From Castor canadensis (Eukaryota > Chordata > Mammalia > Rodentia > Castoridae), in NCBI RefSeq assembly GCF_047511655.1, contig NC_133403.1, positions 16,241,014 through 16,305,013 on the forward strand: 64,000 bases of DNA, written 5' to 3'. This document shows, in pieces, positions 49,059 to 60,995 of this stretch. A program made the position numbers and the translations under genes. Every line of letters starts with the position of its first letter. The first letter of the stretch is position 1. The notes under the pieces are model-generated. The model did no database searches. It was not told where the DNA came from and saw nothing but the letters and a program-made list of their open reading frames with translations.

Positions 49059-49220
49059 ATTCTTACTACAGGCCTTGTGGAGGGGCTTATCAAAAGGAAG
49101 CACACACTGAGCCCAGAAGAACTGGAGGATGGATGGAAGAAAAGACAAGAAGCAGCAACCATGAGAAAGAACCTAATAGAGGAGAGGAAGAGGGAAAAAG
49201 AAGTGGAACATAAGAAAAAG
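49059..49220 (+). pseudogene. CHD1L: CHD1L exon relic: basic linker, last recognisable exon
   Basis: Reads [20 protein letters not shown] then KKRQEAA and a Lys/Glu-rich helix ending EHKKK, fully open from 49044. This is the charged linker between ATPase and macro domain. The donor position has GATGTC in place of GT, so it is dead. No further CHD1L exon follows. A SINE fragment and the tandem array begin within 130 bp. Confidence 0.92.
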
Positions 49221-49269
49221 GATGTCTGCATTATTAACTACACCCAGGATCAGAGTTGAGATTTTTATT

Positions 49270-49330
49270 TGTTGTTTTTTTTGCTTTTTGTTTTTTTTTT
49301 GGTTTGAACTGGGGTTGAACTCAGGGAATT
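49270..49330 (-). mobile_element. SINE end fragment at the array edge
   Basis: TTTTTTTGCTTTTTGTTTTT then GGTTTGAACTGGGGTTGAAC: the left end of an antisense ID-type SINE, cut off where the tandem array starts. Confidence 0.7.
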
Positions 49331-49341
49331 TTGTTTGTTAC

Positions 49342-51679
49342 AATGGAATCCCCTAATTCTGATGTGCTCAGGTCACCCATGCACTCCTGCAATACCTGCC
49401 TCATCACCTAGATGCCAATTAAAAGAGAAGTCTTCCACATAAGACAGGAACACCTACCTCCAGCTTCTTCCTGTTTGGCTGGCTGGGCTGCCATAGCAAC
49501 AGGCTTGGCAGGAGCTGCCTCAGGACTCTCCAAGTTCCAGGGGCAGTGAGCCCACTATGACATTACAGCCAAGTCTTTCCTGATTGGTCACACCACGTAA
49601 TCACTTCCTCTATGACCCCTCCCCTTCCAGTCTCCAGCCACTTGTGGCAGTTTCCTGTCAAGAACTTCTGATTGCGTTTCTCCTCTATGTTCCCTCATCA
49701 GTCATTCAAGGTTGAACTGGCATGACATTTCTGTTCTGTTTCAAAGACCTCCCATCTGAAACCCACAGTTTGGAGGACACGAAGAATTTCTTGTGGTGAG
49801 TACAAAAATACCTCCAGCCCTTTGCAGTTAAAGCAGCCAGGAAGACTCCCTTAACGTTGGATGAGTCAACTTCCTTCCCTCTGAGAACTGCATCTCCCAT
49901 CATGTGGGAGGGTATTCCCTTATGTGGACACAAAACATCCCATAGTGGGAACTAGGGGTTGTTATTCCAGGCTTCTGTGTTCCTAACTTCAACAAAACAC
50001 GCAAACACACACACTGGCTGGCAAGAGCCTCAAAGTGACCACATGAATTCACTTCCTGTCAACAAAGAAATTACATTAATTTGATCTGAGAAATACACAG
50101 GCACACACAGGCTATAGCCAAGGAATGCTTAATATTCCCTAGTCAGTGAAATTGTTACCAGCTCTCGAAGAATGACAGGTTTCAGGAACACCAGAAACTA
50201 TGGAATCGCATGAACCACTCGGGAAAGACATTCATTTCTGCAAAGGTTTTCAGAGGGACAAAACAGTACACCTTTCATTCATGGAACTGAAGACAAAAAG
50301 TCAGAGCTACACAAGGCTGATCCTCAAGTGACTTCAGGAATGAACCTAATTCCTACAAATCACTGATGGAAAATTGAACAACAAATTTCACACACACACA
50401 GACACACACACACGAATTGGTGAGATTCTAATTGGTACCTTGTAAATGAACTTCGTACTTTCTATCTACTGAATAGCAACGTTTAGCAAGGCCAGAAGTC
50501 ATTGAACACCAGACACCCTGGTGCATTCCATCTATTTCTACAGCCTTAATGACAGATTTTGGCTCAAGGAGTCTTCTGAATGCCTAAGCAGCAGATATTC
50601 TCAAAGAGTGTGAAATAGTCTGTAGTATGAGAATGTATTGGAAGGAGCAAAGAAAGTAATACATAATGACATTAGGAATATTACACATGCACACACACAC
50701 ACACACACACACAAAGACCAAAGACACCCCCCCACACACACACAGAGGAACCCTGCCTATCTTCAATGCATGTGGAATGTTATCCACAATAGCTGAAATC
50801 CTGGCCTTAACTTACTGAGGGAACACTTAGCACTTTTAAAAGGATCAAACTTAGAAAAACACATGAAGTAACATTGGTTCCACCAATGTTCTTGGAAGGA
50901 AGACATACTACCAACTTAATGCCAATGAAGAACTAAAGTCTAATCCACCAAAGACTGTGCATGAAGCAATCACTTGAACTGAAATCATATCTAGCAGGAA
51001 AATGATGCAAGTAGACACATGCATCATGATAGCCGGACATACACTGGGCATATTCAATGCTAAATATTTCCTCCTCAGATAATTGATTAGAGTTGATCTA
51101 TGGAATAGCAACGTAGAGCAAAACCCAAAATTACTGACTTCCAAGAAGCATTCCTGACTGTCATCATTTGGAACAGAGTATCTAAAAGACACTGATCCAG
51201 GAAATATTTTACAACCACACATGTGCCTGCACACACAAACACACACACAGAGTGGCCGTATCCCATGAATATTAACTATTTTGGAGTAAGTGAATTTCTG
51301 GGCTTTCATATTAGAAAAATATCTTTCAGCAGTACCAATACTTAATGAATATCTGGAAACACTGGTGAATGATGTTAATTTCTTCGAACTTTCATTGCTT
51401 GTGGTTAAATGGGCACTGCAGGCCAGAGAAGAAATGATGTCAGATCAACAGGTGCCTGTGCCTGTGCCTCCATGTAACCTCATTCCTTCTTTTCCAGTCT
51501 GCTAGTACCACACCCTGAGATCAGGAAGTCAGGATGAGAAGCAGAAATCAAGGCAGCCTGTGCACCAACAGTGAGGTCCAGGGCATACTGTTCTGCTTGG
51601 TGAGTTCCACACCAAAATGGTACAAATGCCTGTAGACACTAAAATCCGTGTGGCCTGGTACTATAGGCTAGCCTTGAAG
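49342..51679. repeat. Tandem array unit 1 (~2.34 kb)
   Basis: First of three direct copies. Shared anchors: GATGTGCTCA at 49361, GAATTC at 50045, TATTCAATG at 51051. The unit contains an inverted CCAAT box (GATTGGTCA, 49582-49590), a donor-like gtgagtac at 49796 and several CA microsatellites (50391-50413, 50689-50713, 51229-51248). No long open frame or known transposon signature. Confidence 0.9.
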
Positions 51680-54006
51680 AAAGGAATCTCCAAATCCTCA
51701 TGTGCTCAGGTCACCCATGTGATCCAGATCTAACTGCCCAATTTCCCTAGGCCCCACATAACTTCCCACACAAGGCAGGGGCACCTTCCTCCAGCTTCTT
51801 CTTGCTTGGATGTCTGGGTGGCCATAGAAACATACAAGGCAGGAGCTGCCTCAGGACTCTTCAAGTTCCTGGGGTGGTGAGCCCACTGTGACATCACAGC
51901 CAAGTCTTTGCACATTGGTCAGACCACATTAGCACACCATCTAAGGCTCCTCCTCCTCAAGTCTCCAGCCACTTGTGTGGTAGTTTCCTAGCATGATATT
52001 CTGATCTTGGGATTGGTTTTCTTCTCCATGTTCCCTCCTAAGTCGTTCAAGGTTGAACTGGCATGACATTTCTGTCTTGTTCCAAAGAACTCCCCATCAG
52101 GAACTCACAGTTTGGAGGACATGAAGACTTTTTCGAGGTGAGTACAAAAACACCTAAAGCCCTTTGCTGTTAAATCACCCAGAAAAACTCCCTTATCCTC
52201 AGATGAGACAACATCCCCCTCAGAACTACATCTCCCATCATGTGGGAGGGTATTCACTTATGTGGATGCAAAATGTCACACAGTGGGAACCAGGGGTTGT
52301 TATTCCAGGCTTCTGTGTTCCTAACTTCAACAAAACATACAAACGCACACACTGCTGGCCTGAGACTCAAAGTGACCTCATGAATTCACTTCCCATCAAC
52401 AAAGAATTTACTTCACTTTGATTTGAGAAATACACAGGCACACACAGGCTATAGCCAAGGAAAGCTTAGTATTCCCTAGTCAGTGAAATTGTTACCAACT
52501 CTCAAGAGAATGGCAGGTTTCAGGAACACCAGAAACTATGGAATAGAATGAAACACTCGAGAAGGAAATTCATTTCTGCAAAGGTTCTCGGAGGGACAAG
52601 ACAGTACACTTTTCATTCATGGAACTGAAGACAAAAAGTCAGAGTGACACAAAGCTCTTCTTGAAGTGACTTTGGGAATGAACCTAATTTCTACAAATCA
52701 GTGATGGCAAATTGAACAATAAATTTTACACACATACACATACACAATTGGTGATACTCCAATTGTTATCTTGTAAGTGAATTTCTTATCTTCTATCTAC
52801 TGAATATCAACATTGTGCAAGACCAGAAGTCATTGAACACCAGACACCTGGGTGCATTCTATCTCTTTCCACAGTGATAAAGACAGATTTTGATTCAAGG
52901 AGTCCTCTGCATGCCTAAGCAGCAGATATACTCAATGAGTATGAAATAATTTGTAGTATGAGAAGGTATTAGGAAGAGCAAAGAAATTAATACATGATGA
53001 CACTATGAATATTATGCACGCATGCACTCACACACAAATACTGACGTACACACATAAAGACAGACACACACACACAGAGAAAACCTTCTTATATTCACTA
53101 CATGTGGAATGTTATCCACAATAGCTGAAATCCTGGCATTAACCTAATGAGTGGACAATTTCAGCATGTAAAAAAGGATCAAACTTAGAAAAACACGAGA
53201 AGTGACATCGGTTCCATCAATGTTCATGGAAGGAGGACATACTACCACCTTTATGCCAATGAACAACTAAAGCCTAATCCACCAGAGTCTGTGCCTGAAG
53301 TGATCACTTGAATTGAAATCATATCAAGCAGGCCAATGATGAACGTAAATTCGTGCATCATGATAGCTGGACATACACTGGGCATATTCAATGAATGCTG
53401 AATATTTCCTCCTCAGACAATTGATTACTGTTGACCAATGGAATAGCAAACTGAGCAAAACCCACAATTACTGCCTTCCAGAAAGCATTTCTGACTGGGA
53501 TCATTTGGAGCAGAGTATCTAACCAACACTAATCCAGGAAATATTTTACAACCACCCACACACCCTCACACACAAACACACCCGTAGAGTGGCTGTGTTC
53601 CATGAATATTAACTCTTTTGGAGTAACTGAATTTCTGGGCTTTCACTTAAGAAAAGTACCTTTCAGCAGTACCAATACTTAATGAATAACTAGAAACACT
53701 GGTGAATGAGGTTAATTTCTTCAAACCTTCGTTGCCCATGGTTTAATGTACCCTGTGGGCCAGAGAAGTGATGTTAGATCAACAGTTGCCTGGGCCTCTG
53801 AGTAAACTCCTTCCTCCCTTGCCTGTCTGCTAGCAGCACACTGTCAGATCAGGTGTTCAGGATGAGCCCCTGAAATCAACGCTGCCTGTGTACCACAGTG
53901 AGATCCTGGGCAGCCTGTCTGCCCAGGGAGATCCAGGCGCAAAGGGCACAAACCCCTGTGGACACTCCAAACCGTGGGGCATGGTAGCTTAGGCTAGCAG
54001 GTGAAG
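51680..54006. repeat. Tandem array unit 2 (~2.33 kb)
   Basis: Same order of landmarks as unit 1, offset by 2334-2338 bp: CATGTGCTCA at 51699, GAATTC at 52382, donor-like gtgagtac at 52138, TATTCAATG at 53385. The CA runs sit at equivalent places but are shorter and interrupted. Confidence 0.9.
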
Positions 54007-56252
54007 AATTGATTCCTCCAAGCCTGATGTGCTAAAGTCAACTGTGTGTTCCTGCTGTACCTGCTGGCCCAACTTAATGGAGAAGTCTTCCACAGAAGAC
54101 AGGGACACCTTCCTCCAGGTTCTTCCTGCTTCACTGACCAGGCTGCCATAGCAACAGGCCAGTCAGGAGCTGCCTCCTGACTGACAGGGACAGTGAGCCC
54201 ACAGTGACATCACAACCAAGTCTTTCTTGATTGGTCAGACTGGGTAAGCAGTCCACACCCTATAAGGCCCCACACTCTCCCAGGTCCAGCCACTTGTGTG
54301 GCAGTTTTCTGGCAAGATCTTCTGATCTGAGGATCACTTTTCTCCTCCAGGTTCCTTCATCAGCTTGTTCAAGGTTCAAGTGCGATGACATTTCTGTCCT
54401 GTTCCAAAGATCTCCCAAGCTGGAACCCGCATTTTGGAGGACAGGAAGTGTTTATGGCCAAGAGTGCAAAGACACCTCAGGGCCTTTGCAGGTCCATCAG
54501 TTGGGAAAACTCCCTTTTCATTGATTGAGGCAATTTCAATCCCAGAACTACATCTCCCTTCATATAGGAGGATGTTCCCTTATGTAATGCAAAATAGAGC
54601 ACACTGGGAACCAGGGGGTTGTGTTTCCAGGCTTCTGTCTTCCTAACTTCATTAAAACACACAAATGCACACACTGGCTGGCAAGAGCCTCAAAGTGACT
54701 ACACGAATTCACTTCATGTCTAGAAAGAAATTCATTCACTTTGATCCGAGAAATACACTGGCACACATGATGTTGTCAAGGAATGCTTAGAATTCCCTAG
54801 TTAGTGAAGTTGTTACCATCTCTCCAGAGAACAGCACCTTTTAGGAACACCAGAAACTATGGAATATCGTGAAGCACTTGGGAAGGAAATTCATTTCTGC
54901 AAAGATTCTCTCAGGGACAAAAAAGTACACCTTTCATTCATGGAACTGAACACAGAAAGTCAGAGCAACTCAAGGCTCTTCCTCAAAGTGACTTTGGGAG
55001 TTAACCTAATTTCTACAAATCAGTGACAGAAAATTGAACAACAGATATCACACACACACACACATACACACACAAAGTGATGATATTTTAATTGTTGTCT
55101 ACTAAATTAATTTCTTATCTTCGATCCACTGAATAAGTTGATCAAGACCAGAAGTCACTGAATACCAGGACACCCTGGAGCACTCCATCCATTCCCACAG
55201 TGTTAAAGAGAGATTTTGATTCAAGGAGTCTTTTGCATGCCTAAACAGTGGATGTACTCAATGAGTGTGAAATAGTCTGTTCTATGAGAATTTATTAGAA
55301 AGAGGAAAGAAATTAATACCCTATGACGCTATGAGTATTGTACACACACACAAACATGAAACCTGCCTCTATTCATTGTATGTGGAAAATTACCCCAACA
55401 AGAGCTGCAATCCTGGCATTACCCTACTGTGTGGACACTTTCATGGCTTCAAAAAGCATCAAACTTAGAAAAACACGTGAAGTGACATCATTTCCACCTA
55501 TGTTCTTGGAAAGAAGTCACACTACCACCTTTATGCCGGTAAGGAAGGAAACCCTAATCCAAGAGAATCTATGCCTGAAGTGATCACTGGAATTGAAATC
55601 ATTTCTAGCAAGCCAAGGATGCACATGGACACATGTATCATGATACCTGGACATACACTGGGCATATTCAATGAATGTTGAATATTTCCTCCTCAGACAA
55701 TAGATTACAGTTGATCTTTGGAATAGCAATGTTGAGCCAAACCCGAAATTAGTGTCTTCCAGGAAGCATTGCTGCCTTGCATTATTTGAAACACAGTACC
55801 TAACAGACACTGATACAGGAAATACTTTATGACCACCAAGCACTCACACACACACAACTACACCCACAGTGTGGCTATGTCCCATGAATATTAAGCATTC
55901 TGGTGTAAGTGATTTTCTGGGCTTTCATCTAAGTAAAGTACCTTTTAGCAGCACCCAAACTTCATGAATACCAGGAAACACTGGTGAATCAAGGTAATTT
56001 TTTCGAACATTCATGGCCAAGGTGTAATGAACCCTGTAGGCCTGAGAGATCAACAGCTGCCTGGGCCTCCATGTAGCCTCCTTCCTCCCTTGCCAGTTCA
56101 CTAGCAGCACACTGTGAGATCGTGTGTTCAGCGTGAGCCCCTGAAATCAAGGCCACCTGTGTACCACAGTGAGATCCAGGACGGCCTGTTCTGCTCAGTG
56201 AGATCCAGGCACAAAAGGCACAAAGGCCTGTGGACACTCCAAACCATGGGGT
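54007..56252. repeat. Tandem array unit 3 (~2.25 kb)
   Basis: Anchors at 54026 (GATGTGCTA), 54705 (GAATTC) and 55665 (TATTCAATG). The spacing shows a deletion of about 45 bp between the last two. GATTGGTCA at 54229 is followed by a TATAAG-like sequence near 54261. The donor-like site of units 1 and 2 is degraded here. Homology ends near CCAAACCATGGGG (56251). Confidence 0.9.
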
Positions 56253-56905
56253 ATTCCAAAGGGCTTCTTCTCCATGGATGAGATAGATGATCAGTTTTCT
56301 TACCAATTGCACAGTGCTTTCATAGGGCATGGAGCTGCTGTGAGTAGGAGTGAAGCAGACCCCAAATTCTCCAATGAGGCTGGGATGGGGTTCAATCAAC
56401 ACATAAAGCCATGTAAGAACCTTCTAATGTCATTGAGATTCCTCACATACTCTTTTCGTGTATTTTTATAAAGTTCGTATTTCCATAGGTTGGGAATGTT
56501 TAGGCTTCTGGTTCTATTTTTCTCACCGTAATATTGCATTTTTCACATAAAGTTTGTGAATAAGTCTACAATGACTAAGCTATAGTAGAAACAGTACTTT
56601 AGTAAAAATTTCAAACTATTACATACTATGTGCACAAGTATTTCCCAAGAAAGTAAATTTTTAAATACAAATATTCAGTCATCACCCTATTCATGCATTT
56701 GTCCTGCCCCAAAAACCCTCATTTTGGGTTGAGATGATCTTTGAATCTCACCTTGCTTGTCTGAGTCCTTTCTTCTTCGTGAGAGGGAGAATTGAGTTGG
56801 TCCCTTGATTTACTGGAGATTCTGGGCTTGTTTTGTGGAGACAGTGAAGAAAGCTGACAGTAGGAAGATGCGGAAGGTCATGGGGTTGCAGCTCAGCCTG
56901 TCCAT
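56253..56905. other. Noncoding between the tandem array and the RALGDS-like relic
   Basis: The - strand has an open stretch with a gtaagaaa donor-like site near 56285-56300, in the direction where further RALGDS exons would be expected, but I could not align it. Nothing else recognised. Confidence 0.4.
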
Positions 56906-57076
56906 CAAGAGACACCAGAAAACAGTTCATGTTTGTTCCTGGCAGAGCCAGATGGGTCCACAAAGAGTTGGTTACTGATGTCCCCACTGCTGAAATCAGA
57001 GGCATAGCTAAGTTGGTTATAGGACTTGGAGAGTGAGGTAATGCTGCTTCTGAGCTCCATCTTGGGGGCCTTGTGT
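56906..57076 (-). pseudogene. RALGDS-like serine-rich exon (SKSYNQLS..SSGDIS)
   Basis: After a CTCTATCCAG acceptor the - strand reads APKMELRSSITSLSKSYNQL and FSSGDISNQLFV. RALGDS has the corresponding APSTEL, SKSCDQL and SSGDIADAL spacing. Open over about 50 codons to TGA (about 56907). Confidence 0.75.
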
Positions 57077-57664
57077 CTGGATAGAGAGGACAACTTACTT
57101 GAGGGAAATCCACATGGATATACCCACCCCTTTTTCCCCAGTGTACTCTGGGCCTTATGTACCATTCTTGGTTCATGATCATCTATCCATACTTCATTCT
57201 CCCACATCATGTGAGGGATTTCTCCATTTAACAGAGTAGGAAATTGAGGTCTCTCAGCTTAGTTACAAGGCTGGTTTAGATGGGGTGGGATTACTTGACC
57301 ATTTCCCCCAGCCTACAGTCCAGAAACTTCTCTGTCGCCTGCCAACCAATCCAAAGGCACTTAATTGATCCAGTGCTTCCCTAAGCCTCTGTGCTTGTTG
57401 GGGACCTTGTTGGTTAAGTGCAATAGGGGCTACAGCTCACATGGTAGTTGATAGCTAAAGAAAGGAACAGCTGTGAAGATATCAGGAGGCAAACTCTCCC
57501 TCCATCTCCTTGTTTGCCTCGAAGTAGAAGCCCAGGTACGCAGCATTCACCAGGGACCAGCATGTCAGTGAATCTGGATGCAGAACAGTCTCTTGGGAGC
57601 TAACCAAATTTACTCTCACTGCACACAATGCCTTCCCCACATTTTCTATGAGCCTCACTGAGCC

Positions 57665-57830
57665 TCTACAGGCATCAAAGTGCTAGAAGGGGTCAAAATC
57701 ATAGATGATACAGGCCAACTGCAGCACCTTGATCTCAGAAATCACATCATATTCATGGGCCAGGGAAAGATCAAGACAGTGATAGCCTGAGAAGGTGCCA
57801 AGTGAGGCAGGGACAAATCTCTAGTTATTT
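57665..57830 (-). pseudogene. CDC25 fragment: VPxxLGTF and EYDVISEIKVLQLAC
   Basis: On the - strand FVPASLGTF is followed after an apparent deletion and frame change by EYDVISEIKVLQLAC and, past a TAG at 57697-57695, HFDA and V.RL. RALGDS has VPYLGTF and EFEVIAQIKLLQSAC at the end of the CDC25 domain. Confidence 0.72.
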
Positions 57831-58269
57831 CCTCTGGGTCTCCCCTTAACTCAGTCCCACTCAGGCTCCTGTTCAACAACACAGCTGTGTTCAAACAGCC
57901 ACTCTTGCCAAGTTGTCTAGACCCCAGCTCAGATACCCAATATTCTGTGGAGAGTGTACCTTTCTGCACCAAATGACCACATAGATCAAAAGTGGCAGGC
58001 AGAGCTGATTGTACTAACCATAAAATTACCACTACCCCCCACCATGAGCAAGGGGAGAATCTGCTCACCTTCATCATCTTCTCAAAGATGGTAGCTCAAC
58101 CCTAGAAGGTTGATAGTCAATGAAGTTACAAAGTGGTCTGTCCACCATTACATCACCAATCTCAGCACTGCACTACTATAAGAAACCAACAGAGGTCAAG
58201 AAGCACCCAAGACTGGTCTAGGGTTTTATTCCAGGACATGGGAATCTGGGGACACAGATCAGGAATATT

Positions 58270-58380
58270 TTTGCCTGGTACTCTATGAGAATATTTCAGA
58301 GACTGATGAGAAGGCACTGTGTGTTCTATGAATTGCCTTACTTGGAGGACCTGGCTTCACTCTCCTGCCAAACCTGACTG
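58270..58380 (-). pseudogene. Possible CDC25 fragment (SEIFS)
   Basis: The - strand contains an LQ..IHR-like stretch (about 58350-58329) and FSSVSEIFS (about 58311-58285), in the order of the RALGDS catalytic core with a deletion between, then a TAG. A short, tentative match supported by position. Confidence 0.45.
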
Positions 58381-59191
58381 CAGGAAAGGTGTGAAGATCT
58401 CTGGTCTGTTATTACCTGGTGGGATGGATTTAAAATTGAGAACAGTGTGTGGGAGCACTAGAAGTCAGGGATCACACAAATGATATCTACCCACAGAAAA
58501 ACTCCCCTACCCCAAGCCCAGGCTCATTTGCATACAGATAGTCCTCCATGGAAGTGTCCAGATCTCCAGGTGAGTGAGGGAGGTGCCAAGGTATGGGATG
58601 GTTCCCTTGATGACACCTGAGACATCATGTGGGGAGTGATCAGCAAGTCCCAGCATTCCTCCTCTGAATGTTTCTCAGCCTGACCCCACTCCCACCAAGA
58701 ATAACCTCCCACTTAGAATACCCTGGAGACCTTTGGTGACCTCTCTCTAGAAACCCCCTTATGGCAGCTGTGAGTACATATTGCCTGTTAGCCCTTAAAC
58801 GTGTATTTTGCAGATCCCTGAGGTATAAGACCCATGCCCACTGTCCTCCTGGTAGACTCTACCAGGTTCTACATGTGGTTACTGAAACTCCTCATTAAAA
58901 AACATCACCTGGTCAGGACACAGACCTAACAGAGCACAGGGTCCAGGTGTGATGGTCATTTCAGGCAGTAGGGCAACAGGGAATAAGAGGGACTGTGGAA
59001 ACCCCTCCACTCATTGCTTCCAGGAGTCACTCTTTGTTTTCAGACCCAGTCACTTACTACTTCCTCATGCCTGTGGGATCTTGAATTTCTTCCCTAAAAC
59101 TCCATATTTTGAAGTCTTTCCCTTGTAGGATTAAGGATGGAATTAATGAATCATTTCTTCTTTCTGCCTATGACTTTGTCTATGTCTATGT

Positions 59192-59192
59192 A

Positions 59193-59235
<43 letters not shown>

Positions 59236-59318
59236 CTCTCTGATGGTACTGGACTTTAAACTCTGGGTCTCATGATTCCTAGCCAGGTGCTTTTCCATTT
59301 CTCTCTTGATCTTAGCCT
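59192..59318 (-). repeat. (CT)n microsatellite with adjoining SINE fragment
   Basis: Nearly pure CT from 59192 to 59241, then an antisense ID-type fragment (TGGTACTGGACTTTAAACTC, CCTAGCCAGGTGCTTTTCCA). The CT run likely arose from the SINE tail. Confidence 0.75.
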
Positions 59319-60777
59319 CATGCATTGGTAATGTTCCTTTCCATTCTCATCCCCTGCTGATTCATTCTAAACTTGGGCCTGGAGGACCATTCCTTGCTTG
59401 TGCTGATGTTTCTACCAACGGGTATATTAAATCTAGATCAGGCCCCTACTCAAGTACTAATCCTTGGGGACCACATGCTGTGGCATGACATCACTCTTCT
59501 TGTTTCATAATTTGCAAATTGCACATGAGAATACTCATGTCTCATGAGGACAAGGGGCACTCAATGTCTCTTTCCTGTCATTCGTGTTGTCCTGGCTCAA
59601 GTCTGTGGCCATGTCCTGCACAGAGCTCCTGCACATGCACTTTTTCCCTTGGAACTCATTGCTTCCAGTGTGGTTAGGATGTATGTTCTAACTACATTAC
59701 CTAATGACAGGCTCACAGAGGAGTGGCAACATGTGCAGGGCCCTAAAAATGCTTAAGAGGAGCAGGTTGCAGCCCCAATTAGGCCACTGATCAGGCTTCT
59801 GTCCTCAGGCCACTCAGTGTAGGTTATTGTTGAGCTGAGTAACAAAGGGAGAGGGACAAGGTGTCTCATACCCCTGCATGCTCCAGCCTACACTAGGTCT
59901 CTGTCCCCAAGTGGGTCTGTTGCTTTCCCAAAGATTTTGGTGTCCATAGAGACAACTGGTCTTATCCTTCGCAAAAAAGTCTGACTTAGCCCACTAGGGT
60001 CTGAGAAGACTCCAGGAGCCATTATCTGATCAGGAAGCCAGAGATCCCCATATTCTCCTGGCTCATCCACCTTCTGGGTCAAACCACTGCTTCTACCATA
60101 TCCCATTACCAGGACTCTTTTTCCTCATACTGGCCCTGATCAGACCTGTGGTCAATACATCTCTCTTAAACTCCTCCATGAAGACAAGATTAGACATTTT
60201 CAAAAGCCCTTTCAGTGTGGAACTAACATCACCTCTGTCTTCCTCCTGTCTGCCCCCAAACTCTCACCTACCTTGCTGATCAGCTTTTCCTTAACAGAAT
60301 GAATATGCACATGACAGAGAGTCTTTGTAAGCTTCTTGAATTTCTAGACACTCTTGAATTTTTACGTATAGGAAGGGCAGAGAATTGCCACAACAGAAGG
60401 CCAGGAAATGTCCTGTGATGGTCTTGGCACCATGTCTGGCTGGAGATATTCAGCTTATGAGGAAGCCAACTCAGGACTGGACGGGTTTAGAAGCAGCACT
60501 GGACCTGATAGAGTTATTGGACACAAGACCCCTATATGACTGCCTTGCACTGAGGCTTTCCAAGGCAGAGATTTTCTCAGCTTTCCTAAAAACCCAGTGT
60601 CGGTCTCTAGAAAAGGACAATTTCTGAGACTCAGGTCAACACTCACTGGAGTCCCAGGATTGTCTAACTCATGGCATACTCTTAGGTTCTCCTCTGGACA
60701 AGGTCCAGTAATGACCATTACTCACATGCTTTATGTTCATAGCCTTGGGATCCTAACCATATTGCTCTGCATCACTA
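59319..60777. other. RALGDS-like intron, no assignable exon
   Basis: The missing CDC25 front exons would be expected here on the - strand. I searched by eye for their core motifs and did not find them. Confidence 0.45.
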
Positions 60778-60995
60778 GGCTCCAAGTGATCCCACTGGGC
60801 CAGAAGAAGGTGATCATGCCTGTTCAATTCCAAGTCTGCATGTTAACCTGCAAGTAAGCCATCAACAACTTGAGGCAGAGAAATTCAAGAGGCTGACAAA
60901 AATCATTTGAATACTGATCCAGCCAAGTGTCAATGATGGAGGAGATAGCCCTGGAGGCAGTTACATGTGTATCAGAATCAGAGACATGGCCTTAC
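60778..60995 (-). pseudogene. RALGDS-like exon: AISSIIDTWLDQYS, frameshifted
   Basis: The - strand reads AISSIIDTWLDQYSNDFCQP, then LCLKLLMAYLQVNM, a one-base loss near 60841, then LNRHDHLLLAQWDHLEP. This follows REM in RALGDS. Exon edges are approximate because neither splice site is convincing. Confidence 0.87.

Larger units (their letters stand above)
11185..49220 (+). pseudogene. CHD1L: CHD1L (ALC1) duplicated, unprocessed pseudogene
   Basis: In its functional form CHD1L is a nuclear SNF2-family ATPase that slides nucleosomes at DNA breaks once its C-terminal macro domain binds poly(ADP-ribose). Seventeen exon-sized homologies lie here in native order, most flanked by AG/GT, so introns are retained and this is a DNA-level duplicate rather than a retrocopy. 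They run from the motif I exon (GDEMGLGKT) to the linker exon ending HKKK. Exon 1 and all macro-domain exons are absent. Lesions include frameshifts in at least five exons, three CGA/CAG-type stops, in-frame deletions and several lost splice sites. It cannot encode a remodeler. Several exons are nevertheless fully open, so decay is moderate. An intact parental copy is presumably elsewhere (inference). Confidence 0.93.

Noticed and set aside
50584..51309. - strand frames rich in Cys/Val repeats as cysteine-rich peptides
   Set aside because: The CVCV runs are translations of CA microsatellites inside the tandem units.
49342..56252. CRISPR-like or phage-like repeat array
   Set aside because: The units are kilobase-sized, diverged and lie in a mammalian-type genome. 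The layout has nothing in common with short repeat-spacer arrays.
55989..56402. 137-codon - strand frame with a gtaagaaa donor-like site as a further RALGDS exon
   Set aside because: I tried to align it to the segment after SSGDI and found no convincing residue pattern. It partly overlaps the last array unit.
56274..56471. MDEID-containing + strand frame, resembling the segment deleted from the CHD1L LGET exon
   Set aside because: Only five residues agree, downstream and upstream do not match CHD1L, and it lies beyond the tandem array. Chance resemblance.
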